Assembly (NCBI GenBank): GCA_032433765.1
Contig: JAVIAB010000051.1
Span: forward strand, 149,751,243-149,815,242
Reading direction: 5' to 3'
Source of the DNA: Megaustenia siamemsis
Taxonomy: Eukaryota; Mollusca; Gastropoda; Stylommatophora; Ariophantidae
DNA length: 64,000 nt
Made by a program: the position numbers and the translations under genes. The stretch's first letter is position 1; each line of letters starts with the position of its first letter. This document shows, piece by piece, positions 12,490-23,289 of this stretch. The notes beneath the pieces were generated by a model that was not told the DNA's origin, searched no databases, and saw only the letters and a program-made list of their open reading frames with translations.

Positions 12490-14596
12490 TAGCTTGTTTC
12501 ATAAGTCGTGCCCAAATTTTAAAATCAATATCTTTTAAACCGCTTTTTGTAATTTTTTCAAAATTTGCATGTAAAGTTATAATGATTAGAACCCAACAGG
12601 GAATTAATTTCATTAAAAACAAACATTTGGTTATTATTATTGCTTATTTGATTTATATAAATTTATAACGACCCATTGATGTAGTCAAAACTTAGTGTTT
12701 ACAGTATTTAAGTTAAAAATAGCGATTACAAATCTATACACGGTCAAATTTACGATTTTGCACGCTTTAAACGTGAGCTGTCTGACAAAATGAGACACTT
12801 TTAGAAAACACGAGGTATTGTGTGTTCCATTTCCGTTCATCCATAGGTGTAGACGTGGAACAATAACATTTATCGTGAGTCTTAAAATGAAATTCTCCAG
12901 TTTACAAAACATCGCAATAAAAATGTATGACTATTTTTGCAAAGAGGCTAAACGAGGAAGATTATTTCATTCTTTAGAAAACCCTGAGAATAGGACAAGA
13001 CACATTTTGGATTTATCTAAACGGTCATTTAATCGCTGGATTCAAGCACGTGACCGTCAATGTTCCAAATATACAAAATCACAAGGAAGAGCAAAAATGT
13101 TGGATAATTTCGACAGTGAACTTATAAGAAGTGAAATTCGCAAAATGTTGGGTATGAATGAAACTGTTACAATAAGAAAATTAAAAGTATCGCTGAAAAA
13201 GAACAACAGTATTGAAATATCAAAGTCTACATTATGGAGAAATGTGAGAGCTGCAGGCTTTACATTCAGAAAGTATTCCAATGGACGAAACATCATCTGT
13301 GAGAAGCCACATATAGTAGTCATGAGAAGCAAGTACTTACGTGAAGTAAAAGAGGTGCGCAAGCAAGGTTATGATATTGTGTACTTGGATGAAACATGGA
13401 TCAATGCTCACCACACTAACCAAAGGGAATGGCAGTCATCAGATGGAAAGATTAAGAGATTAATACCTAGCAGCAAAGGACAGCGCTTGATAATTGCTCA
13501 TGCAGGTAGTCGACAACATGGACTAATACAGAATGCAGAGCTCATTTTTCTTTCAAAATCCATAGACAATCGGGATTATCACTCTGAGATGAATGGTCAC
13601 ATATTTAGACATTGGATTGAAAATTCTGTTCTCCCATCACTAGATCGACCATCTTGCCTAATAATGGACAATACAGCGTACCACAACATTGTTGCACTTG
13701 AAGATAAAGTCCCGACGTCATCCAGTACAAAAGATGCTATTAAGAAATGGCTCACAAAGGAGCACATACAATTTAATAACACGTACTTAAAACCTGAATT
13801 ACTATCTCTAGTAAAGCAAAAACAGAGGACAAAGATTTTTCAAATAGATAAGATTATCCAAGAGCACGGTCATATAAGTTTGAGGCTGCCACCTTACCAT
13901 GCTCATTTAAATCAAATAGAACTAATCTGGGCAAAATTAAAAGGACAAGTGGCAGATGAAAATACAACATTCAAAATATGCGATGTAAAGACTCTTGCTA
14001 ATCTCGCTTTATTAAATATAGACAAAGATTATTGGGCTAAATGTGAAGACCACGTCTTAAAACAGGAAGAGGAATTGGAAAAATGATGGTTTGTGGAATG
14101 TTCAACCCCAAACAGTTATTAATCTTTTAGACTCGTCTGATTCAGAATGAAAGTATATAGCCCCCACAATGTTGGCCCCTATATTACCTTAAATTATTTC
14201 AACAAACGGTCCTTTTCAGGACCACACAACTATGAAAATTGGACATACAGCTTGATATTATCGTCCGTCCTCGAACTGAGCAGACAATAATTATCCTGGT
14301 GTTTTGTTTTATCCAGTTATTTCCTCATTACGGCCACGCCTTTACCTAGTGAAAATTAATCGTAAACCAGCAACTACGGTAATTTCTATTCTTTAGGGCT
14401 TCACAATTTACAATTTTGACAAACATCAAAGAAATATCGCCGCTTTAAGAAAACTGCAGCTGCAAGATATTTGTTAAATATACATTTAAAGGGTCTTTTG
14501 CATTCTAATAACATTTGGAAAATTTCAAAAGTATTTAACAAACGGTTAGAGAGTAATAGTGTTTTGAAGTTGGGCATATGTTTTTGAAACGAGCTA
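12490..14596 (+). mobile_element. Tc1/mariner-like transposon, copy 1
   Basis: About 2.1 kb. Imperfect terminal inverted repeats of about 35 bp (left starts TAGCTTGTTTCATAAGT; right end is a near match in reverse complement) enclose one transposase ORF. The right end is followed by TA. The expected TA on the left reads AA, so the duplication is imperfect. It matches copy 2 (24187-26299) along its whole length, including 5' and 3' non-coding parts. Confidence 0.9.
12887..14086 (+). pseudogene. IS630/Tc1/mariner DDE transposase, C-terminally frameshifted
   Basis: About 400 codons from the ATG at 12887. Copy 2 has an upstream ATG 12 bp earlier where this copy has GTG, so 12887 is the likely start. 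The N-terminal half has a helix-turn-helix-like DNA-binding region around SKSTLWRNVRAAGF. The DDE core has VYLDETW (first Asp), LIMDNTAYHN (second Asp) and LNQIELIWAKLK (Glu), with 83 residues between second Asp and Glu. That is far longer than the usual DD34E/D spacing. A 2-bp deletion near 14074 relative to copy 2 changes the C-terminus to a premature stop about 20 residues early. NPIE is changed to NQIE. All three acidic residues remain, so loss of activity is likely but not certain. Confidence 0.87.
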
Positions 14597-14599
14597 TAG

Positions 14600-14960
14600 A
14601 GGCAGAACCTGTGCTCTACAACACAATCTTCATCCCAACGTTGTGCTACCAACGCTGTACTTGGGCGAAATTCTAAAGAACAGTAAACACTACCGACTAC
14701 TACTATACTAAATGTGTTAGATGGATGACAGGAAAGAGCCTGAGAGATAAAATCAGAAATAAAGAACTGAGAAAAAAGCAGGGAATAATTTCCGCCATAG
14801 AAAACGTTGAGAAAAAAAAAAATGGTTTGAAAACGTGATAAGGTAGAGAGATTTAAAAAAAAAAAAAACAACGAGCCTTTAAAAGACATTGTGTTAACAC
14901 CAGATCAAAGAGCCGACCATGAAAAAAATGGATTTGATTGAATATAAGAAACATCAGAAA
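14600..14960 (+). mobile_element. Possible LINE fragment, strongly degenerate
   Basis: A plus-strand segment with GTGTTAGATGGATGACAGGA and an AACAACGAGCCTTTAAAAGA block is similar in order to 37.68-38.05 kb and 43.87-44.06 kb. It reads weakly like the Lys/Arg-rich C-terminal region of LINE ORF2 (an Arg-Gly-rich 'GRP' block). Assignment to LINE is inference; that it is repetitive is seen. Confidence 0.5.
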
Positions 14961-14987
14961 AGCAAAAGATCGTTAACTGTATAGTAA

Positions 14988-15233
14988 AAAAAAGTAAAGT
15001 ACCCCCGTCACGCCAAGTGGCGGGTGTATAGGGAATATGGTGTTAGTGACCATCAATTTTACAAACCTTCGGCACATGATTTTTGGGGTAATGTGGTCGG
15101 TATTACGCCCGTGACGCTTTACTTTCCCAGAAAAAAATCCGGTACCCATTTAAGGCTGGGTGAACCCGGAAGCCATCGGTTGGGATCGAACCCTACCCCT
15201 TGTCCTTTGTAGTCCAGTTCACTAACCACTGAC
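14988..15233 (-). mobile_element. tRNA-derived SINE, family A, head-truncated
   Basis: Same body as 9466-9722 with better B box similarity (GGGATCGAACCCTACCCC read on the plus strand, reverse of the box). It stops at CTAACCACTGA, so the outermost tRNA-like head including most of the A box is missing. That is unusual, because retroposed copies normally lose the 5' end only by incomplete reverse transcription. Confidence 0.85.
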
Positions 15234-15358
15234 GTTAACTGTACATCCCCCATATAAACTCAATTGTGGAAGGAAAGAAGAAAAATAAGATATGTACAGT
15301 AATGACGTAATTAGGAAAGTTTAACATCAACAGAGTCATAGTATTATTTAAATAATGC

Positions 15359-15684
15359 TGCCGGAGCTACTGAATTAAGTGCTCTGTGCACACCGTGAGC
15401 TGTGCGTTTCATCCGTTTTGATAGTGTTTCGAAAGTCAGAGTGCTTACGATAAATGATGATATCGTATGATGGGGAACAGATCACTGTGTTCACTTTCTA
15501 TGCGGTTTCGCCTTATGTCTTTTGCCGTGTGCTGAGACTGCTATGATGGAGACTGCATCTACCTTTCTTTGTTTGGGAGATGAGATATTAATTCGGATGA
15601 TTCCACTGGCACAAGTGGTTGAGCAATTATGGATTTAAATTCGTTTACAGTGATACCGGGGCCCTCAATAACCATAACCATTAT
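15359..15684 (+). repeat. Interspersed repeat X, copy 1 (near full length)
   Basis: A family of about 310-330 bp with six copies in this window. One end is CTGCCGGAGCTACT; the other ends in ATAACC repeats. Internal landmarks are CTGTGCACACCGTGAGCTGT, GTGTTCACTTTC, CGCCTTATGTCTTTT and GATGATTCCACTGGCAC. No tRNA boxes, terminal inverted repeats or ORF are evident. Confidence 0.85.
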
Positions 15685-16310
15685 TAAAATATTGGATTAA
15701 TACGATTCCTGAAAGTTATTTGAATATCTCTTATAAACAACATTCATTTTCTTGGCAATATAAAAGTCATATATTTATACATGGTACACGCAACACGAAC
15801 TATGGCATAAGTATTGTTCACAAAATTGTAGTACAAATTAATAGCATATGGAGACAAACATCACAATAAATAAATGGTCCAGAAAAGTGAGAACTGTTTA
15901 CTTTTCTATAAGAACAAAGTCAAGAAATGTAAATACTTTTTATAAAATGTTTACTACTTTGCTTTTAACCTCAAGAGTATGCTCCCATACTGGAAGTTAT
16001 CTTAATTTAGCAGAACATGGTTTAGTTGTTCAGCAGTCTGGCAGCTACGGAAGATTTTAAATAAATCAACAAATAAAATAATTCTCATGAATTCATCTCA
16101 AAACGTGTTCTATTTTTTGGTAATGTTACAATCTAAGAAGTAATTGTGTCAGATTTTATCAAGATTGGCTCGAAAAAAAAAATTATATAAATTCAAAACA
16201 GCGCACATACAGTATTTGAATATTTGTGTATCTACAACAAGCATCGATTGATTTATTTCGGTTCGAATCAACCATTCAACTTTAAGAGTAGATTAAAACA
16301 CGTGCACAAA
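15685..16310. other. Unassigned AT-rich interval
   Basis: A 70-codon plus ORF (15848-16060) shows no domain. No other feature was seen. Confidence 0.4.
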
Positions 16311-16313
16311 ATG

Positions 16314-16412
16314 TTAAAATAACATACAACATGCTGTATAGGCAAAAATAACATACAACATGCTGTATAGGCAAAAATAACATACAACATGCTGTATAGG
16401 CAAAAATAACAT
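16314..16412. repeat. 29-bp tandem repeat, about 3.4 copies
   Basis: The unit core is ACATACAACATGCTGTATAG. It contains the near-palindrome ACATGCTGT. It is unrelated in sequence to the larger 29-bp array that follows. Confidence 0.92.
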
Positions 16413-16501
16413 TTTTGAGTGTGTGTGTGTGTGTGAAAAAGTACGGATTAAAGAAGTCGTGGGCGTTCGCTTCACACGTGGAACATCCAGAGAGTAGAAA
16501 C

Positions 16502-16518
16502 ACCCCCCCCCCCCCCCA
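16502..16518. repeat. Poly(C) tract
   Basis: A homopolymer of about 17 C lies between a TG run and the start of the 29-bp array. Homopolymers of this length are error-prone in sequencing. Confidence 0.9.
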
Positions 16519-16586
16519 ACACAGGGCAAGTAAGTTAATAGAAGAACTCTGGCCAGTAAAGGAAGGACTTCAAGAGAAGGATAACC

Positions 16587-18560
16587 TCGTCGCACTCCAA
16601 TATATGTTATGGTCCGCGTCGCACTCCAATATATGTTATGGTCCGCGTCGCACTCCAATATATGTTATGGTCCGCGTCGCACTCCAATATATGTTATGGT
16701 CCTCGTCGCACTCCAATATATGTTATGGTCCTCGTCGCACTCCAATATATGTTATGGTCCTCGTCGCACTCCAATATATGTTATGGTCCTCGTCGCACTC
16801 CAATATATGTTATGGTCCGCGTCGCACTCCAATATATGTTATGGTCCGCGTCGCACTCCAATATATGTTATGGTCCGCGTCGCACTCCAATATATGTTAT
16901 GGTCCTCGTCGCACTCCAATATATGTTATGGTCCTCGTCGCACTCCAATATATGTTATGGTCCTCGTCGCACTCCAATATATGTTATGGTCCTCGTCGCA
17001 CTCCAATATATGTTATGGTCCGCGTCGCACTCCAATATATGTTATGGTCCTCGTCGCACTCCAATATATGTTATGGTCCTCGTCGCACTCCAATATATGT
17101 TATGGTCCTCGTCGCACTCCAATATATGTTATGGTCCTCGTCGCACTCCAATATATGTTATGGTCCGCGTCGCACTCCAATATATGTTATGGTCCGCGTC
17201 GCACTCCAATATATGTTATGGTCCTCGTCGCACTCCAATATATGTTATGGTCCGCGTCGCACTCCAATATATGTTATGGTCCGCGTCGCACTCCAATATA
17301 TGTTATGGTCCTCGTCGCACTCCAATATATGTTATGGTCCTCGTCGCACTCCAATATATGTTATGGTCCTCGTCGCACTCCAATATATGTTATGGTCCTC
17401 GTCGCACTCCAATATATGTTATGGTCCTCGTCGCACTCCAATATATGTTATGGTCCTCGTCGCACTCCAATATATGTTATGGTCCTCGTCGCACTCCAAT
17501 ATATGTTATGGTCCTCGTCGCACTCCAATATATGTTATGGTCCTCGTCGCACTCCAATATATGTTATGGTCCTCGTCGCACTCCAATATATGTTATGGTC
17601 CTCGTCGCACTCCAATATATGTTATGGTCCTCGTCGCACTCCAATATATGTTATGGTCCTCGTCGCACTCCAATATATGTTATGGTCCTCGTCGCACTCC
17701 AATATATGTTATGGTCCTCGTCGCACTCCAATATATGTTATGGTCCTCGTCGCACTCCAATATATGTTATGGTCCTCGTCGCACTCCAATATATGTTATG
17801 GTCCTCGTCGCACTCCAATATATGTTATGGTCCTCGTCGCACTCCAATATATGTTATGGTCCTCGTCGCACTCCAATATATGTTATGGTCCTCGTCGCAC
17901 TCCAATATATGTTATGGTCCGCGTCGCACTCCAATATATGTTATGGTCCTCGTCGCACTCCAATATATGTTATGGTCCGCGTCGCACTCCAATATATGTT
18001 ATGGTCCGCGTCGCACTCCAATATATGTTATGGTCCGCGTCGCACTCCAATATATGTTATGGTCCTCGTCGCACTCCAATATATGTTATGGTCCGCGTCG
18101 CACTCCAATATATGTTATGGTCCGCGTCGCACTCCAATATATGTTATGGTCCGCGTCGCACTCCAATATATGTTATGGTCCGCGTCGCACTCCAATATAT
18201 GTTATGGTCCGCGTCGCACTCCAATATATGTTATGGTCCGCGTCGCACTCCAATATATGTTATGGTCCGCGTCGCACTCCAATATATGTTATGGTCCGCG
18301 TCGCACTCCAATATATGTTATGGTCCTCGTCGCACTCCAATATATGTTATGGTCCTCGTCGCACTCCAATATATGTTATGGTCCGCGTCGCACTCCAATA
18401 TATGTTATGGTCCGCGTCGCACTCCAATATATGTTATGGTCCGCGTCGCACTCCAATATATGTTATGGTCCGCGTCGCACTCCAATATATGTTATGGTCC
18501 GCGTCGCACTCCAATATATGTTATGGTCCGCGTCGCACTCCAATATATGTTATGGTCCGC
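16587..18560. repeat. 29-bp minisatellite, about 68 copies, open in three forward frames
   Basis: The unit is exactly 29 bp with core TCGCACTCCAATATATGTTA followed by TGGTCCGCG or TGGTCCTCG. The G/T difference at one base is almost the only variation, and the two types occur in blocks. Because 29 is not a multiple of three and the unit has no forward stop in any frame, all three plus frames stay open for over 650 codons. They encode the same 29-residue period in different registers. This is a property of the unit and is not evidence of a protein. Confidence 0.96.
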
Positions 18561-18832
18561 GTCGTACTCCCCTTATTTATTTTTGACCGTGTCGCACTCC
18601 CCTTATGTGTTTTTGACCGCGTCGCACTTCCCGGTATGTGTTTTTGACCCAGTCGCACTCCCCTTATGTGTTTTTGACCGCATCGCACTCCCCTATATGT
18701 TATGTTAAGGGCCGCTCAGAACTCCTCTCTATGTTATGGGCCTCGTCAGACTCCCCTGTATGTTATATTATTGGCCGCGCCTCACTCCCCTATATGTTAA
18801 AGACCGCGTCGCACTCCCCTTTTATTATGAAG
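18561..18832. repeat. Diverged right flank of the 29-bp array
   Basis: About nine units of 28-31 bp keep TCGCACTCCCC and GACCGCG but carry TTATGTGTTTTT or TATATGTTA in the middle. The gradient from homogeneous to diverged suggests that homogenisation is confined to the left part. Confidence 0.88.
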
Positions 18833-19510
18833 AGATACTAAGAGATACTGAGATCCAGCACCGCACTCGTGAATGATGGTAATGCTATGGGATACCCTTA
18901 GCTTCGTGCACGCACACACACGTTGACAATTGCTGTTAACTTATATTCTTGTTCTCAAGAAACGCAAGATCGAGATGAAAAACCGAAACAAGCCATTATC
19001 CTGATTACCGCTTACCAAGCCATCAATAAGGAAGTTCTTCCACTTTCTTAATATTGATCGTCTATTTTCAGCCTTAAAAATTCGATCTGGCAATAGACTA
19101 GGCATCAAATAATTCCCCGAAGGTATTGCCCCGTGTTGCTAATTATACCACACCTGAAGGTTGAGTGCTCGTGCGGTTGTTCGAGAGCGAGGTTCGGATG
19201 TGGAAATGAATCTTTTATTGTTTTCTGCCGAGGTCTAGATTTTCACAGACACCTTCTGTGTTCCAACATGCTTTCGAAAGAAACCAAAAAAAAAAAAAAT
19301 GGAAGTCGATAAACATTTTAAAAACACATTTTCATTATTTTCTAATGAGCAAACAATCCCAAACGACAGTAATGACATGTCATACCTTTCCTTTCACCTT
19401 GTAAGTAATTATAGGAAATTTTTTTTAAAATATTATTTCAGTCTCTTCCCCCCACCCCCCCCCCCCTTCCCCCACCCCTTTTCCCCCACCCCTTCTTTCT
19501 CATGTTAAGA
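18833..19510. other. Unassigned interval with C-rich tract
   Basis: A pyrimidine tract at 19441-19497 holds at least four runs of four or more C, giving G-quadruplex or i-motif potential. Sequence around 19150-19205 is faintly tRNA-like (GAGGTTCGGATGTGG) but was not called. No gene seen. Confidence 0.45.
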
Positions 19511-19514
19511 ACAA

Positions 19515-20215
19515 GGCAGAGTACAACATGCACAGTTGTTTATCACTAATACTTTAGTAGATTTGATCATTTGTAACTTTCCAGGAGACTTCCGTTCAAT
19601 ATGGCAGATAGGCAGCAGGAATCGTTGAGGCTCTGTTTGAAAAAGTGTTTCTTGTTGCAGTTTCCACATATTTCAAGTCCGGTTTGCTGCCGGAGCTACT
19701 TAGTTTAGTGCTCTGTGCACACCGTGAGCTGTGTGTTTAATCGGGATCCTATTTAGATATTCCGTTTGTTTAACGATGAATGAGGATATCGTATGACGAA
19801 GGACAGTTTGGCTGTGTTCACTTTCGGCGTGGTTACGCCTTATGTCTTTTGGCGTGTGCTGTAACTGCTATTATTGGGACTAGGAAACTATCTCAATATC
19901 TACATGTCTTCTCAATACAATATCTCGTGTCTTCTTTACGTGTTTCACATGTTCAAAACTTTTTTTTTTAATTACGAGCATTATCTACCACAATACCATT
20001 CATAAATAAATGTTAACTTTAGGTAACATTTTACTTATCGTGTTATGGTGTCACAAATTGAAACCACTTCAAATAAAATATCAGTTTCAAGAATATGTGG
20101 AATGTACCAACAAGGGCACATCTTCCTCCAAAAAAAAAAAGCAAATGTTCACATTTAGAACTAAAATGCAACATGTAGATTGAAATAAACAGCAGTGAAC
20201 AGCTCAATGCAGGGC
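19515..20215 (+). pseudogene. Paralogous terminal exon and 3' UTR of small secreted peptide gene
   Basis: This locus aligns by eye with 35890-36310. Shared parts are the pre-acceptor segment (TTTGATCATTTGTAACTTTCCAG here), the acceptor AG at 19583-19584, a short terminal exon, and a downstream block including GGTGTCACAAATTGAAACCA. An AATAAA lies at 20006-20011. With a phase-1 intron the exon (19585-19628) would encode about 14 residues ending in SRN then Arg and stop TGA. The coding tail differs from the other locus. Repeat X is inserted into the 3' UTR. No signal-peptide exon was found upstream in the window, so it may be a partial duplicate or its first exon may be further away. Confidence 0.5.
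19686..19888 (+). repeat. Interspersed repeat X, copy 2 (truncated)
   Basis: It begins CTGCCGGAGCTACTTAG, contains GCTCTGTGCACACCGTGAGC and breaks off after the CGTGTGCTGTAACTGC block. It lies inside the 3' UTR homology of the paralogous exon. Confidence 0.82.
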
Positions 20216-20269
20216 ATCAAAGGCGTTTCTGTCAGATGGTCAATTTATAACTTTACTATTATCATCTGG

Positions 20270-20572
20270 GCTTGGTCTCGACTTGGGATTTTATTTTTTA
20301 TGGATTTGTGATTTCTCTCTGCGGCAACCACCCCTGGTCTCAGCAGCGAGGCCCGGCTTGAAACGTCAGTTACTCATCGACGGAAAAAAAAAAACATGAG
20401 TACCTCCGAAGTCGGAGTTATCTGCCTGTGCGGCGAGGGAGCTCTGTGCACACGGCTGCCAGGGAAAAATGGATTAACACGCAGAATTCGGTTCCTAGTC
20501 TCTAGGGACTTCGTCAGAGATGAAAGATGGCGAACGAAAAAAAAATAACAATTATCAGCGCCATTCATCATT
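20270..20572 (+). mobile_element. SINE family B, copy lacking clear tRNA head
   Basis: The body is shared with 21428-21765: TGATTTCTCTCTGCGGCAAC, GAGTACCTCCGAAG, TCGGAGTTATCTGCCTGTGC, GACTTCGTCAGAG and a terminal GGCGAACG plus A-run. This copy is missing the tRNA-like head seen in the other. Confidence 0.82.
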
Positions 20573-20641
20573 ATGTTAAAATAAGCTATTTTAAAAATAA
20601 TTATCTACAAGTTCTGCCAGCCGCAGCATATGCACACGGCT

Positions 20642-20968
20642 GTATCATCATCATGTGCCATACCGGTTGGCGTAGGTGATCATGTCCCTCTACAAGCTTC
20701 TATCTACAGTGCATCGTATCAGTTCTGCTGCATGATGGTGATGATTATTTCTTCGATATAACCATTACTTCTGTTTTCTTACTATTCAGACTGAGACCTT
20801 TCTTGTTGCTTTCTTTTACTATTATGTCTATCATTTCTTGTAGTTCGTTCTCTGTCTCTGCTATTAAGGCTGCGTCATCCGCATATCGCAAATTATTTAT
20901 GTTGTGGCACAGCTGTATAAATAACTTGATATTCATATGCAGAGGCGGAAACTGAATAGGGCGGGTGC
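20642..20968 (-). mobile_element. LINE RT fragment, rearranged
   Basis: The minus strand reads NNLRYADDAALIAETENEL, then KGLSLNSKKTEVMVISKK. That is the YADD catalytic region and its downstream helix. It is joined directly to a short 3' end (CATGTGCCATACCGGTTGG), so roughly 500 bp of the C-terminal coding region are deleted. Not functional. Confidence 0.85.
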
Positions 20969-21324
20969 GCAGCAGCATTCGGTCCTGCCCAAAATATTTA
21001 TATTTCCAACAGAATAGTTATATTTAACGTGGTATTCAGGCTTCGCGCTGTTGGAACGCTGACCACTTCCGCCCCGAGAGCAGAGTTCCTTGAAATAACC
21101 TTCCCCGACCTATCTCCATAAAATATTTGTTGACACCTCTCTTGGCGCTGTATTGTTTATACAAATAATATAATAAATGAACATCACTTCGTGCTCTTGT
21201 TATATCGTGGACATTTTTCATTGTCGGCAGCTTTGTCTAATCTACAACGTCCATGGTCATTAGCATAATGTATGCAGTCATCTCGTTTGTTTCCATTTTG
21301 TCTAGTTCTTACGTCATCCACAAA

Positions 21325-21850
21325 GCCAGCAACCATCCAACTGTACACAGCGAGCGTTATCTTTACGTGTTGTATATGTTCAATCCAACTACACATTTAT
21401 TTGGCCATCCAATTTTACACATCTTGTGTTATCTATACGTGTGGGAGACTGGTTGGCATCGAGGCAAGACGTCGGCATTGAGACAGAGGTTGTGGGTTCA
21501 AATCCTGGCTGCACCAGTTGGGATTTTTATTTATGATTTCTCTCTGCGGCAACCACCACTGATCTCAGCAGCGGGGCCCGGCTTGAAACGTCAATTACTT
21601 ATCCATGGAAAAAATATGAGTACCTCCGAAGACGGAGTTATCTGCCTGTGCGGCGAGGGACCCCTGTGTACACGACTGCCAGGAAAAATGGATTAACACG
21701 CAAAATTCAGTTCCTAATCTCAAGCGACTTCGTCAGAGCTCAAAGCTGGCGAACGAAAAAAAAAATCTGTATGTGTTTTATATATTCAATCCTTCTACAC
21801 ATTTATTTAGCCATCCAACTTTACACATCTCGTAGCATCTTTACGTGATC
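21325..21850. repeat. About 85-bp duplicated segment split by a SINE
   Basis: A segment containing TTCAATCCAACTACACATTT and GCCATCCAATTTTACACATC occurs just left of the family B SINE and again, slightly diverged, just right of it (21765-21850). A partial third copy lies at 21325-21360. The flanks are too long for a target-site duplication, so the SINE apparently landed in an existing tandem duplication. Confidence 0.7.
21428..21765 (+). mobile_element. tRNA-derived SINE, family B, with head
   Basis: About 335 bp. The head has an A-box-like GACTGGTTGGCATCGAGG and a clear B box, GGGTTCAAATCC (around 21495-21506), followed by a CCA-like CACCA. The body matches 20270-20572 and ends in GCGAACG plus an A-run. 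The tRNA-like order and spacing support Pol III origin. Confidence 0.85.
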
Positions 21851-21876
21851 AACATCAACAACTTCACATCAACTGT

Positions 21877-22299
21877 TACATTAAAACTGACCAAAGTTGT
21901 AAATTTCATACTGGGCTCAAGTTTACATTAAAGCTGACCAAAGTTGTAAATTTCATATTGGGCTCAAGTTTATATTAAAACTGACCAAAGTTGCAAATTT
22001 CATATTGGGCTCAAGTTTACATTAAAACTGACCAAAGTTGTAAATTTCATATTGGGCTCAAGTTTACATTAAAACTGACCAAAGTTGTAAATTTCATACT
22101 GGGCTCAAGTTTACATAAAAACTGACCAAAGTTGTAAATTTCATACTGGGCTCAAGTTTACATTAAAACTGACCAAAGTTGTAAATTTCATATTGGGCTC
22201 AAGTTTACATCAAAACTGACCAAAGTTGTAAATTTCATACTGGGCTCAAGTTTACATTAAAACTGACCAAAGTTGTAAATTTCGTATTGGGCTCAAGTT
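21877..22299. repeat. 47-bp minisatellite, 9 copies
   Basis: Nine units of 47 bp have core ACTGACCAAAGTTGTAAATT and the segment TGGGCTCAAGTTT. A TTCTCTTCTTCC pyrimidine tract follows (22300-22345). Confidence 0.95.
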
Positions 22300-22345
22300 T
22301 TCTTCTTTCTCTTCTTCCTCTTCTTCCTCTTCTTCCTCTTATTTT

Positions 22346-22845
22346 GCTTATTCCCACGAGTCCATCTGATAACCATCCCTCTTCATCAAATAAAATATAA
22401 AAGGACGTTAAGTAAGATATACGCGTTGTGTCGCTAGATAACGGCAAGTCTGGATACTTGCACCTGTCGGCCCGACTCCTCCGCCACCAGAATGTTGATG
22501 TTTTAATAACAAGCGTCATTTTTATGTCCATAAATAACGTGCAGTATTTTTTCTTCGTTTCCTTTCTTTCACAAAACCCGAACTCTCAGCCACAAGCAGA
22601 CACAACTCTCTCGTATTTCCGACTTCAAGTTGACAGAATGCTAATTTAGTAGTCTGTCCTGGCACATTAGCCCATCTCTAAAGTATAAAATGTTGAACTA
22701 GAAATGCGCTGATTTTCATTATATTTTCAACAAGCAATTTACACTCAAAAACAACGTAGAGCAGAGGTTCTCAAATATTCCTTCAACGCGTGCCCACAAT
22801 AAGCGTTTGATTCTTTGGTTTGTTCTTTGGTTGCGGAAGGCCCCT
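22346..22845. other. Unassigned interval
   Basis: Short ORFs on both strands (for example 22428-22649) have no recognisable domain. No repeat family or RNA gene was identified. Confidence 0.4.
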
Positions 22846-23027
22846 GTGTCACTGATAACGACTTAAAATCCATAATTGCTTAACCGCCCGTGCCAGTGGA
22901 ATCATCCGAATTACTATCTCATCTCCCAAACAATGAAAGGTAGCTGTAGTCCCCATCATAGCAGTCTCAGCACACGCCAAAAGACATAAGGCGAAACCGC
23001 ACAGAAAGTGAACACAGCTAACTGTTT
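22846..23027 (-). repeat. Interspersed repeat X, copy 3 (truncated)
   Basis: Minus-orientation copy with GCCAGTGGAATCATCCGAAT and AAAAGACATAAGGCGAAACC. It stops at the ACAGCTAACTG block where a family D SINE begins. Confidence 0.82.
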
Positions 23028-23245
23028 GGTTCTCGTGGCATAGCGCTGTGCCAAGGAGTACGGGTTCGATCTTACTTCGGACCGTATATCGTTCTTTTTT
23101 TTTCTTCTGTTGTTGATTATTTGTGATTGTTTCCGAGTGCTGTAAACATACCTCCTTCCCTGAATTGATTCGCTGATCTATCGCCTCGGAAGTTTACCCC
23201 CTATAATAAAATTCGTTTATTATCTTTTGTCTCCGTGCCCACAAT
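23027..23245 (+). mobile_element. tRNA-derived SINE, family D
   Basis: Shares with 37428-37655 the segment GAGTACGGGTTCGATC (B box), GTTGTTGATTA, GTGCTGTAAACAT and CGCTGATCTATCGCCTCGGA, then TTTGTCTCC near the 3' end. The A-box region is weak (TCGTGGCATAGCGCTGTG). Confidence 0.78.
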
Positions 23246-23289
23246 AAATTCGTTTTATATTTGCAAACCTCCAGGTGCTAATTACATTC

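Noticed and set aside
12818..12886. Transposase start at 12818
   Set aside because: The upstream 23 codons are not conserved as coding in copy 2, which is homologous there but out of frame or non-coding. The ATG at 12887 fits better.
14401..14889. 162-codon minus-strand ORF
   Set aside because: It spans the 3' end of mariner copy 1 and flanking repeat; low-complexity Phe/Leu-rich antisense reading.
16415..18708. Three long plus-strand ORFs of 669-723 codons
   Set aside because: They are by-products of a stop-free 29-bp satellite unit. The three frames encode the same period, and there is no start context, domain or codon bias.
19130..19260. Another tRNA-derived SINE
   Set aside because: Only a B-box-like word (GAGGTTCGGATGTGG) is seen; no A box at proper spacing and no second copy.
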